Source of the DNA: CAZJFH01 sp964545205 | Lineage (GTDB): Bacteria; Pseudomonadota; Alphaproteobacteria; Rhodospirillales; Magnetospirillaceae | Length of the DNA stretch: 28,809 nucleotides | Direction: 5' to 3' | Assembly: GCA_964545205.1 (NCBI GenBank) | Contig: CAZJFH010000064.1 | Coordinates: 1-28,809, forward strand | Part shown: positions 7,455 to 13,395 of the stretch, in pieces | Layout: every line of letters starts with the position of its first letter | How positions within the stretch are numbered: the stretch's first letter is position 1 | The notes under the pieces: generated by a model | Told to the model about the DNA's origin: nothing | Database searches by the model: none | Seen by the model: only the letters and a program-made list of their open reading frames with translations | Translations under genes and position numbers: made by a program

Positions 7455-7544
7455 ATGAACCCATGGATTCCGGTCGTTCTCGTCGCCATAGAGGCGGCCA
7501 AGGCCCTCGTCGAGGCCTGCCGCGACGCGTCGCCGCGTAGCTGA
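7455..7544 (+). CDS. 29-residue micro-ORF with strong ribosome site
   Basis: A very short reading frame starts at an ATG with GGAGG 5-6 nt upstream and ends at TGA. The peptide begins MNPWIPVVLVAIEAAKAL and ends in a charged tail with RD and PRS. It would form one hydrophobic or amphipathic helix (residues 4-21), like small membrane-associated peptides or leader peptides. A terminator hairpin follows 23 bp after the stop and precedes the next gene, so it could also be an attenuator leader ORF. I recognise no family. Support is the strong Shine-Dalgarno sequence and position. A hairpin, GCCGGC-GTGC-GCCGGC (7411-7426), precedes it. Confidence 0.5.
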   Translation: MNPWIPVVLVAIEAAKALVEACRDASPRS

Positions 7545-7567
7545 CCACATCACCCGCCTTGATCCGC

Positions 7568-7597
7568 GCCCGCAGGCCTCGCCGCCTGCGGGCTTTT
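7568..7597 (+). terminator. Rho-independent terminator upstream of the 7615 gene
   Basis: A perfect 10-bp stem (GCCCGCAGGC / GCCTGCGGGC, 6-nt loop) followed by TTTT ends 17 nt before the next start codon. Confidence 0.85.
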
Positions 7598-7614
7598 CCA
7601 TTTTGGAGACGAGC

Positions 7615-8118
7615 ATGACCACCCCCGCCCCTGCCGCCAAGCCGCCGACGCCTCCTTGCCTCGTCGGCTTCGTCCGCTGTCTCGACGGCAAGCTGCAGTT
7701 CCATCAGTCCGCCGCCAGCGCCAGCGAGATCAGCAGCCTGCGAATGCTGCTCGACGGCCTCGAACAGCTCGGATTAATTCACGGGCCGGTGCTCATGCCG
7801 GCGCCGCCGGCCGGCACGGCCGCAAGTTTGATCCAGGACTTGCGACAAGACCTCGGCGAGATCGCTGTGGACGCCGTACTCGATGCCGGCACTCAGGGCA
7901 TCGGCCGCAAGGAGCCGCCGCCGGCCACCATCGCGCCCGTCTGGCCGTTCGAGCCGGCGGTCGACGGCGACGACGGCGTCCTGGTCTCGTCGCTGCGCCT
8001 GTATGGCGTCGACCTGAAGCTGGAAGCCCGACGCGCCGATCCCGATGCGACCGAGCACACCACCATAGTCATCCCTGGTCATGCCGGCGAGTACCTGGTA
8101 TTCGCCGAGCCGGCCTGA
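7615..8118 (+). CDS. Hypothetical element protein
   Basis: A 167-residue soluble protein with no family I recognise. It has a Pro-rich start (residues 1-14), a helical middle containing SEISSLRMLLDGLEQLGL (about 38-55), a second helical part, and a C-terminal beta-rich part ending in EYLVFAEPA. The ATG at 7615 is preferred over a TTG at 7603 because GGAG lies 6 nt upstream and TTG is inside the terminator T-rich tail. It lies between two terminator hairpins, 72 bp before the DUF932 gene. Confidence 0.7.
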   Translation: MTTPAPAAKPPTPPCLVGFVRCLDGKLQFHQSAASASEISSLRMLLDGLEQLGLIHGPVLMPAPPAGTAASLIQDLRQDLGEIAVDAVLDAGTQGIGRKEPPPATIAPVWPFEPAVDGDDGVLVSSLRLYGVDLKLEARRADPDATEHTTIVIPGHAGEYLVFAEPA

Positions 8119-8139
8119 TCCCAACAACCATCCCCCTGA

Positions 8140-8170
8140 GCCCCGCCGGTCTTCGCCGGTGGGGCCTTTC
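8140..8170 (+). terminator. Rho-independent terminator upstream of the DUF932 gene
   Basis: A 10-bp stem (GCCCCGCCGG with CCGGTGGGGC, one G-T wobble, 6-nt loop) followed by CTTTCATTTC ends about 20 nt before the DUF932 ATG. Confidence 0.8.
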
Positions 8171-8190
8171 ATTTCGAGGAGACCTGCCCC

Positions 8191-9150
8191 ATGGCCCATC
8201 AGATCGAGACCATGGCCTTCGCCAACACCCCGCCCTGGCACGGCCTCGGCGTACCCGTTCCCGACGAGATCGGCGTGGATGCCATGCTCGCCGCCGCCGG
8301 GCTCGACTGGACCGTGTCGAAGCGCCCGCTGACGACGCACCTGGAAGATGGAGCCGAGGTCGCCGTGCCCAGCCACGCCGCGCTGACGCGCAGCAGCGAC
8401 GGCAAGGTGCTGTCGGTGGTCGGCGCCGGCTACCAGCCGGTGCAGAACCACGAGGCGCTGGACTTCTTCCGCCGCTTCGTCGAGGCCGGCGACATGAAGC
8501 TGGAGACCGCCGGCTCGCTCGGCGGCGGCACCCGAGTCTGGGCGCTGGCCTCGATCCGCGACGGCTTCGCCCTGGACGGCGGCGACGAGGTCAGCGGGCA
8601 TCTCTTGTTCACCAACCCGCACACGCCCAACGCCGCGCTGGTCGCGCAGTTCACGCCGATCCGCGTCGTTTGCGCCAACACGCTGGCGATGGCGCTCGCC
8701 GGCGAGTCGGCCGGCGTCTATCGGCACGCCCACTTCACCGCCTTCGACGCCGACAAGGCCCGGGCGGCGCTCGGGCTCGCGCGCAACCAGCTGGCCGAGT
8801 TCAAGGAGGCTTCCGCGTTCCTGGCGGCCCGGCGCTACGACGACGCGGCGGTGCGCCGCTTCTTCGTCGAGGTGTTCGAGCCGGCGCTTGCCGCCAACGA
8901 GGACATCGACGCCCTGGCGGCGCGGCCGAGGGTGCGCCAGGCCCTCGACGCGCTCACCGTCCAGCCCGGCGCCGAGATGCGCTCGGCCGAGGGGACCTGG
9001 TGGGGTGCCGTCAATGCCGTCACCTGGCTCGCCGACCACCGGCTGGGCCGCGGCGCCGACACCCGCCTGTCCTCCGCCTGGTACGGCGAAGCGCGGCAGT
9101 TCAAGTTGCGCGCCTTGACCCGCGCCATCGACTACGCCAAGGCCGCCTGA
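8191..9150 (+). CDS. DUF932 family phage/plasmid-like protein
   Basis: A 319-residue protein matching the DUF932 family (also modelled as the phage/plasmid-like TIGR03299 group). The diagnostic start, with AHQIETMAF and PPWHGLG in the first 25 residues, is present. So is the central region with NHEALDFF, FTNPHTPNAAL and CANTLAMAL, and the length is normal. The biochemical function of the family is not established. It recurs on plasmids, phages and integrative elements next to replication or single-strand DNA functions. GAGGAGA lies 8 nt before the ATG. The gene sits between two terminator hairpins with no room for a conventional promoter after the first. Confidence 0.9.
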   Translation: MAHQIETMAFANTPPWHGLGVPVPDEIGVDAMLAAAGLDWTVSKRPLTTHLEDGAEVAVPSHAALTRSSDGKVLSVVGAGYQPVQNHEALDFFRRFVEAGDMKLETAGSLGGGTRVWALASIRDGFALDGGDEVSGHLLFTNPHTPNAALVAQFTPIRVVCANTLAMALAGESAGVYRHAHFTAFDADKARAALGLARNQLAEFKEASAFLAARRYDDAAVRRFFVEVFEPALAANEDIDALAARPRVRQALDALTVQPGAEMRSAEGTWWGAVNAVTWLADHRLGRGADTRLSSAWYGEARQFKLRALTRAIDYAKAA

Positions 9151-9176
9151 CCCTCTACCACTCGACCCGCCCCCCT

Positions 9177-9207
9177 AAAGCCCGCCGGCACGCCCGGCGG
9201 GCTTTTC
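9177..9207 (+). terminator. Rho-independent terminator after the DUF932 gene
   Basis: A perfect 12-bp stem (AAAGCCCGCCGG / CCGGCGGGCTTT, 5-nt loop) continues into TCGCTTTGG and ends 17 nt before the next ATG. It is the strongest of the hairpins in this gene series. Confidence 0.88.
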
Positions 9208-9222
9208 GCTTTGGAGAAGCCC

Positions 9223-9534
9223 ATGACCACACCCGACCCGGGCGGCGACGATCCCGTGCCGCCCTTTGCCGAGCTGCTGGCACTCTATGCCGACGACCCC
9301 GACGACCTGCCGGTCGCCCAAACCATCGCGTTCGCCGACGCGCTCGCCGCCGGCGACGACCCGCTACACCTCCTGCCCTACCTCGCCAGCCTCGGCATCG
9401 ACGTGCGCCAGCCCGACGACCTGCTCGCCATCAACGCCGACGACACCGAGGACGAGGTCCACTGCTGGCGCGTCCAGGAGGGGATCGCCGTCAGCGTGGT
9501 GTCGGACGGCGCATGGCTGCTCTTCACCACGTGA
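9223..9534 (+). CDS. Small acidic hypothetical protein
   Basis: A 103-residue, strongly acidic protein with many Asp residues (for example YADDPDDLP and NADDTEDE), which I do not recognise. Helices are predicted around PFAELLALY and TIAFADALAAG, and a beta-rich C-terminus ends in GAWLLFTT. Acidic proteins in mobile elements sometimes act as DNA mimics such as anti-restriction proteins. That is only an idea, with no motif to support it. GGAGA lies 5 nt before the ATG, and a TTG at 9211 is rejected. The next gene follows after 10 bp. Confidence 0.7.
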   Translation: MTTPDPGGDDPVPPFAELLALYADDPDDLPVAQTIAFADALAAGDDPLHLLPYLASLGIDVRQPDDLLAINADDTEDEVHCWRVQEGIAVSVVSDGAWLLFTT

Positions 9535-9544
9535 GGCCACCGCC

Positions 9545-10153
9545 ATGATCGACATCAGGGACGAGGACATCGTCCTCCGGCGCGACGGCCGCGACGGCCG
9601 CTTCGTGCTGTTCACCAAGACCGACCTGCCGCCGAAGCACCCGCTACCCTGGTTCGGCGTCGTGCTCGACACCGGCGACGACGGCCACGGCATCCTGGTC
9701 GGGCTCGATCCCGACCCAGCCGTGGACGCCTGGGCGGCATGCGACCTGCTCCATGTTGCGGTCGAGCGCGCGCGGGCCGAGGTCGACCGCCGCCTCGGTC
9801 CCCTCGCCAGCGAGGTCCGGCGCCAGCTGGAGCTGGCGCTCGCCGCCGAGCACCGCCGCCTCGGCCATTCGCCGAACGGGCGGGTGAAGCTCGCGCCCGG
9901 CCCGGCGCCGTCGCCATATCCCTGGACGGTTGCGGTGCGGGCCGGGCACGAATTGCCGCTCTGCCCGGACCCCGAGGCCCGGGAGGCCGGGATCACCCCC
10001 GAGCAGCTTCTGATCGTGCTCGACCAGCTGTTCGCCGACGCCGCCGCGACCAGGACGCAGCGGCCGTACCTGAACCGCGCCCGCGCCGCCGTTCAGGCGG
10101 CCATGGCCGCGGACGCCAAGCTCGTCGCCCGCCTGCGCCAGTTCGGCGGCTGA
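9545..10153 (+). CDS. Hypothetical element protein
   Basis: A 202-residue protein of unknown family. The N-terminal 60 residues look beta-rich and acidic (IRDEDIVLRRDGRDGRFVLF). The middle is a long charged helix (about residues 70-105, with VERARAEVDRRL), and the C-terminus is helical and Ala/Arg-rich. There are no membrane segments or catalytic motifs. The start at 9545 lies 10 bp after the previous stop. Its ribosome site is weak (GAGG about 10 nt upstream), so translation may depend on coupling to the upstream gene. An open frame continues upstream to 9266 but overlaps the 9223-9534 gene and is a shadow. Confidence 0.65.
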   Translation: MIDIRDEDIVLRRDGRDGRFVLFTKTDLPPKHPLPWFGVVLDTGDDGHGILVGLDPDPAVDAWAACDLLHVAVERARAEVDRRLGPLASEVRRQLELALAAEHRRLGHSPNGRVKLAPGPAPSPYPWTVAVRAGHELPLCPDPEAREAGITPEQLLIVLDQLFADAAATRTQRPYLNRARAAVQAAMAADAKLVARLRQFGG

Positions 10154-10184
10154 CACCTTCCACACCGGAACACAGGAGACCACC

Positions 10185-10493
10185 ATGACGCTGCTGACCG
10201 CGGCCGATATCGCGCGCCTGCCGGCGCTCTACGAGACGGAGAAGGTCCCGCTCGCCGACAAGACCGCCCAGGTCAAGTTCTTCGCGCCCTGGACCAGCTG
10301 GACCTGGCTGGCCATCGAGTACGACCCCGGCCAGCATCTGTGCTGGGGTTGGGTGCTTGGCCACGAGCAGGAGGCCGGCTACTTCGCCCTCGACGAACTC
10401 GAAGCGGTGCGCGGGCCGGGTGGCCTGCGCATCGAGCGCGACCGCCACTTCCACCCGGTGCGGCTCGCCGACGTAGCGGGCGTGGTGCTGTGA
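10185..10493 (+). CDS. DUF2958 family protein
   Basis: A 102-residue protein matching DUF2958, a family of small proteins found on plasmids and integrative elements. Key features are LTAADIARLPALYETE near the start, VKFFAPWTSWTWLAIEYD in the middle and LCWGWVLGHEQEAGYFALDEL after it, which is the family's aromatic-rich pattern. Biochemical function is unknown. AGGAGA lies 6 nt before the ATG. The integrase gene starts one base after its stop, so the two are in one operon. Confidence 0.85.
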   Translation: MTLLTAADIARLPALYETEKVPLADKTAQVKFFAPWTSWTWLAIEYDPGQHLCWGWVLGHEQEAGYFALDELEAVRGPGGLRIERDRHFHPVRLADVAGVVL

Positions 10494-10494
10494 C

Positions 10495-11673
10495 ATGCCG
10501 GCCGTGCACATCACCAAGGCGGTGCTGGCCAGCCCGCCGCCGATTCCCGACGGCCAAGCCAAGGTGCGGCTGTTCGACAGCCGCATCAAGGGTCTGATCG
10601 CCGAGTTCCGCCGCGGCACCGTCACGCTGTATTTCCGATACCGCGATAGCCGCGGGCGGGCGCGGGAGATCAAGCTTGGTCGCATCGGCGACATCAGCCT
10701 GGAGCAGGCCCGCCGCCGCGCCGAGCAGCTCAAGGCCGAGACCAGCCTCGGCGGCGACCCGGTCGCCGAGGCTGAGAAGAAGAAGGCCATCCCTACCGTC
10801 GCCGCCTTCCTATCAGGTCGGTATCTGCCGCACATCCGCGAGCGGCTGGGCAGCTGGCGCAACACCGAGGCCTACTGCCGGCGCATCACCGCCAGCCTCG
10901 GCGGCAAGGCGCTTGACGAGGTGACGGCGGCGGACGTCTCTTCGTTCCGCCGCAGGCTGATGGACGAGAAGCTCTCGAACTCCAGCGTCAACAGGCATCT
11001 CGCCACGGTAAGAAACCTGTTCAATCTTGCACTGCGCTGGCAGCTGTACGCCGGCGTCAATCCTGCCAGCAGCCCCGGGATGCTGCCCGAGCAGCATCGG
11101 GACGTCTATCTCACCGCTCAGGAGACGCAGGCCCTGGTACGGGCGCTGGACGAGGAGCCACACCGGGAGGCGGCCGCCGCGCTGATGCTGCTGGTCGTCA
11201 CCGGGGCGCGCAAGAACGAGGTGCTGAAGGCCAGGTGGGATTACGTGGACCTCGATCGGCGGCTGCTCACCGTGCCGAAGTCCAAGTCGGGCAAGCCACG
11301 GCACATACCGCTGTCGCCGCTGGCGATCCGGGTCCTGACCATGCAGATGGAGCGGCGGTGGGAGGGCGACGGCGGCTACGTGTTCCCCGGCAGAAAGGAA
11401 GGTCAGCCGCTTGAGGATGTGCGCAGCGCCTGGACCCGGGCCAAGAAGAAGGCAGGATTACTGCCAGACCTGCGCGTGCACGATCTGCGGCATTCGTTTG
11501 CCTCCGCGCTCGCCAACAGCGCGGTTCCGCTGAACGAGATAGGCGTCATCCTCGGACATTCGCAGCTGTCGACTACCGCTCGCTACGCCCACCACGCGCC
11601 GCAGCGGCTGGTCGAAACGGCGACGGTCGCCGCGCGGGCTTGGGACCTGCTGCCGCCACCAGACGCCGCATAG
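10495..11673 (+). CDS. Tyrosine recombinase / phage-type integrase (second copy, tRNA-proximal)
   Basis: This 392-residue integrase probably catalyses integration at the adjacent tRNA-Arg. The architecture matches the first copy: an N-terminal DUF4102-like arm-binding domain (1-92), a core-binding domain (about 100-192) and a catalytic domain. The catalytic residues are intact: R239 in TGARKNE, K264 in SKSGKPRH, H329 and R332 in VHDLRH, H355 in LGHSQ and nucleophile Y364. Identity with the first copy is highest in NPASSPGMLPEQ, VHDLRHSFASALAN and LGHSQLSTTARYAHHAP. The start follows the DUF2958 stop by 1 nt. No strong Shine-Dalgarno sequence is visible, so coupling is likely. A strong terminator begins at its stop codon, and the tRNA lies 250 bp on. 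Confidence 0.95.
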   Translation: MPAVHITKAVLASPPPIPDGQAKVRLFDSRIKGLIAEFRRGTVTLYFRYRDSRGRAREIKLGRIGDISLEQARRRAEQLKAETSLGGDPVAEAEKKKAIPTVAAFLSGRYLPHIRERLGSWRNTEAYCRRITASLGGKALDEVTAADVSSFRRRLMDEKLSNSSVNRHLATVRNLFNLALRWQLYAGVNPASSPGMLPEQHRDVYLTAQETQALVRALDEEPHREAAAALMLLVVTGARKNEVLKARWDYVDLDRRLLTVPKSKSGKPRHIPLSPLAIRVLTMQMERRWEGDGGYVFPGRKEGQPLEDVRSAWTRAKKKAGLLPDLRVHDLRHSFASALANSAVPLNEIGVILGHSQLSTTARYAHHAPQRLVETATVAARAWDLLPPPDAA

Positions 11674-11714
11674 ACTGGAAGGGGCCGATGGCCCCTTCCA
11701 GTCCATTCTTTTCT
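11673..11714 (+). terminator. Rho-independent terminator of the second integrase
   Basis: A perfect 13-bp stem (GACTGGAAGGGGC / GCCCCTTCCAGTC, 5-nt loop) followed by the T-rich CATTCTTTTCTT begins at the last base of the integrase stop codon. Confidence 0.92.
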
Positions 11715-11854
11715 TGGTCGCACAGACGATGCTCGGATGGCACCGTGGGACACCCGTGGGCGGGCCGGTGGGCCGATTGCAAACACTCGGGGACGGGCGC
11801 CCTCAACCGGCCGCAACCACCACCCGAACGCGGCGCGGGGGATAGGCGTGGGCC

Positions 11855-11900
11855 GCCGAAAACGACGAAGCCCCGCACGCTGGCGGGGCTGTCGTTTCGG
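11855..11900 (-). terminator. Terminator downstream of tRNA-Arg
   Basis: Read on the minus strand, a long imperfect stem (CCGAAACGAC, then AGCCCCGC, paired with GCGGGGCT and the later GTCGTTTTCGG) starts 22 nt after the tRNA CCA end and ends T-rich. It is the likely terminator of the tRNA transcript. Confidence 0.7.
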
Positions 11901-11922
11901 CCTTGCGGCTCAAGGGGATAAG

Positions 11923-11999
11923 TGGCGCGCCCGAGAGGATTCGAACCCCTAACCTCCAGATCCGTAGTCTGATGCTCTATCCAGTTGAGCTACGGGCGC
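11923..11999 (-). tRNA. tRNA-Arg (anticodon ACG)
   Basis: A 77-nt cloverleaf on the minus strand with encoded CCA. The acceptor stem GCGCCCG pairs with CGGGCGC. The D arm is GCTC/GAGC, the anticodon stem TCAGA/TCTGG with loop CTACGGA, and the T arm AGGGG/CCTCT with loop TTCGAAT, then discriminator G and CCA. The anticodon ACG reads Arg CGN codons (A34 is normally converted to inosine). The 3' end points toward the integrase at 10495-11673, making this the probable attachment site. The island presumably restored the 3' half on integration. Confidence 0.97.
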
Positions 12000-12032
12000 T
12001 TTTCCCGGGGCATCGCCCCGCGAAGGACCGGG

Positions 12033-12061
12033 ACCATAGTCGATGATTTCGGGGGAAGCAA
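12033..12061 (-). promoter_or_regulatory. Candidate sigma-70 promoter of tRNA-Arg
   Basis: On the minus strand, -35 TTGCTT (12061-12056) and -10 TATGGT (12038-12033) are 17 bp apart. Transcription would start near 12026, about 27 nt before the tRNA. A short inverted repeat, CGGGGC/GCCCCG (12006-12020), lies in the leader. Confidence 0.6.
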
Positions 12062-12112
12062 GCCGAAAAATCGGCCCCCCGGGGTCGGCCGCCGGCGGCC
12101 GGTAAATCCGGC

Positions 12113-12141
12113 TTGTCCCGGCACTATCCTTTGGTTACACT
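12113..12141 (+). promoter_or_regulatory. Candidate sigma-70 promoter of the lipoprotein gene
   Basis: -35 TTGTCC (12113-12118) and -10 TACACT (12136-12141) have 17-bp spacing. The start would fall near 12148, giving a leader of about 88 nt. A GC palindrome, GGCCGCCGGCGGCC (12087-12100), lies just upstream, between this promoter and the tRNA promoter. Confidence 0.55.
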
Positions 12142-12235
12142 GCCGAACCGCAGGGGGAATTGCGGAATTTCTTTAGACAATCAGCGTAAGTCGTGCTCCC
12201 GCCGCGGGTTCCAAGACAGAGGGTGTCCGGTCGCA

Positions 12236-13342
12236 ATGGCAGTTAAGAAGGCGCAAGCCGTGGCGTTCTGCACGGCGATTCTTCTGGGCGGATGCTCGAT
12301 GGCCGAGGACGCTCTGTTTCCGTCGCTCGAGGCGCAACAGCCCGCGGCCCCATCCGAGCGAATCCAGGTCTATCCGACCGCCGCCGCCCCCGTCGCCGCC
12401 GCGGCGGCGCCGGCGTCGCTGGTCGCCGAACTGCCGTCCACCGGCACCTTCGTCGGCCAGAAGGTGAGCAGCCTGAAATCGGAACTGGCGCAGCTTCAGT
12501 CCACCCTGGCCACCCAGGGCGCCGAGCTACAGGCGATCCGGGCGCAGACGGTGCAGGATTCGCAGCGCTACCACGGCACGGTCGCGGCGATCAACGCGCG
12601 CCTGCAGGTCGGCACCACGCCGGGCAACCCGGTGCTGATGCAGCAGTGGAAGGAAGCCCAGGCCGAGCTCGACCAGATCGGCAACGACATCCTGCAGATG
12701 AACCGGCTGTCGACCGACGTCGGCTCGACCTCGTCGATGGCCGCCTACCTGCTCAACGCCGTCCAGGCGGCGCGCGGGCTGTCGGGCGCGGTCGAGGAGG
12801 ACCACCGCCAGCTCCGCCTGCTGGAAGACGAGGTCAACCGCGCCCTGGTGTCGATCGAGCGCCTGCTGTCCGAACTGTCGGGCGACATCACCCGCCAGCA
12901 GCAGTACGTCTCGAACGAGAAGAGCGACCTCAACACCCTGGCGGTCGCCATCCAGACCGGCCAGCTCTACGGCTCGAATCTCGGCGTCCAGCTGGCGCCG
13001 ATGCCGGCGGCGATGACGATGTCCGAGGCGCCGGGCGCCGGCGACCGGCCGCTGGTGGTCATCAAGTTCGACAAGCCCAAGGTGCAGTACGAATCGGCGC
13101 TGTACTCGGCGGCCAAGAGCGCGCTGGAGCGCAAGCCGAACGCCAGCTTCGACGTCGTCGCCGTGTCGCCCAAGAAGGGCAGCCCCGGCCAGACCGCGCT
13201 CGGCGCCACCAGCGCGCGCCGCAACGCCGAGAGCGTGCTGCGCGCCCTGACCAACATGGGCCTGCCGCCGAACCGGGTGCGCCTGTCGGCGATCCAGAGC
13301 GACGCCGCCAGCACCGGCGAGGTCCACGTCTTCGTGCGCTGA
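12236..13342 (+). CDS. Outer-membrane-type lipoprotein with coiled coil and OmpA-like C-terminus
   Basis: A 368-residue exported lipoprotein. Residues 1-20 are a lipoprotein signal peptide: basic MAVKK start, hydrophobic core, and lipobox LLGGC with Cys20 as the lipidated residue. An Ala/Pro-rich linker follows (about 30-65), then a long helical coiled-coil-like region (about 75-240, with repeated Gln/Leu heptads such as KSELAQLQSTLATQGAELQ). The C-terminal 95 residues (PLVVIKFDKPKVQYE...ARRNAESVLRAL...EVHVFVR) resemble an OmpA-like fold, though the classical peptidoglycan-binding signature is degenerate. A role in anchoring or spacing the envelope is inferred. I chose the ATG at 12236 because it begins the signal peptide. 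The upstream codon at 12113 would bury it. Confidence 0.8.
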   Translation: MAVKKAQAVAFCTAILLGGCSMAEDALFPSLEAQQPAAPSERIQVYPTAAAPVAAAAAPASLVAELPSTGTFVGQKVSSLKSELAQLQSTLATQGAELQAIRAQTVQDSQRYHGTVAAINARLQVGTTPGNPVLMQQWKEAQAELDQIGNDILQMNRLSTDVGSTSSMAAYLLNAVQAARGLSGAVEEDHRQLRLLEDEVNRALVSIERLLSELSGDITRQQQYVSNEKSDLNTLAVAIQTGQLYGSNLGVQLAPMPAAMTMSEAPGAGDRPLVVIKFDKPKVQYESALYSAAKSALERKPNASFDVVAVSPKKGSPGQTALGATSARRNAESVLRALTNMGLPPNRVRLSAIQSDAASTGEVHVFVR

Positions 13343-13366
13343 GGCGCCAGGCGACGGCATGCGGAA

Positions 13367-13394
13367 ACGGGGCGCTTCGGCGCCCCGTCTTGCG
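13367..13394 (+). terminator. Terminator between the lipoprotein and ggt genes
   Basis: A 9-bp perfect stem ACGGGGCGC / GCGCCCCGT with a TTCG tetraloop, followed by CTTGCGTT, lies between the two convergent stop codons. It may work in both directions. Confidence 0.8.
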
Positions 13395-13395
13395 T

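Larger units (their letters stand above)
1..11945. mobile_element. Composite integrated genomic island, left end outside the window
   Basis: The stretch up to the tRNA-Arg gene carries two tyrosine integrases, two excisionase-like HTH proteins, an SF3 helicase, a ParA/ribbon-helix-helix pair, and DUF932 and DUF2958 proteins, families typical of plasmids and integrative elements. From about 12 kb onward the genes are housekeeping. The right-hand integrase lies 250 bp from the 3' end of tRNA-Arg, the usual arrangement for tRNA-integrating elements. I found no second copy of the tRNA 3' end inside the window, so the left attachment site is either outside or degenerate. The right boundary is inferred to lie inside the tRNA 3' half. 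One composite element or two tandem elements are both possible. Confidence 0.65.

Noticed and set aside
9266..9544. N-terminal extension of the 9545 gene
   Set aside because: It overlaps the 9223-9534 gene in another frame and is Thr/Pro/Ser-rich noise; no ribosome site.
11737..11952. Plus-strand frame ending in a WRAREDSNP-like peptide
   Set aside because: It reads antisense through the tRNA-Arg 3' half and its terminator; this peptide ending is a well-known artefact of translating tRNA genes.
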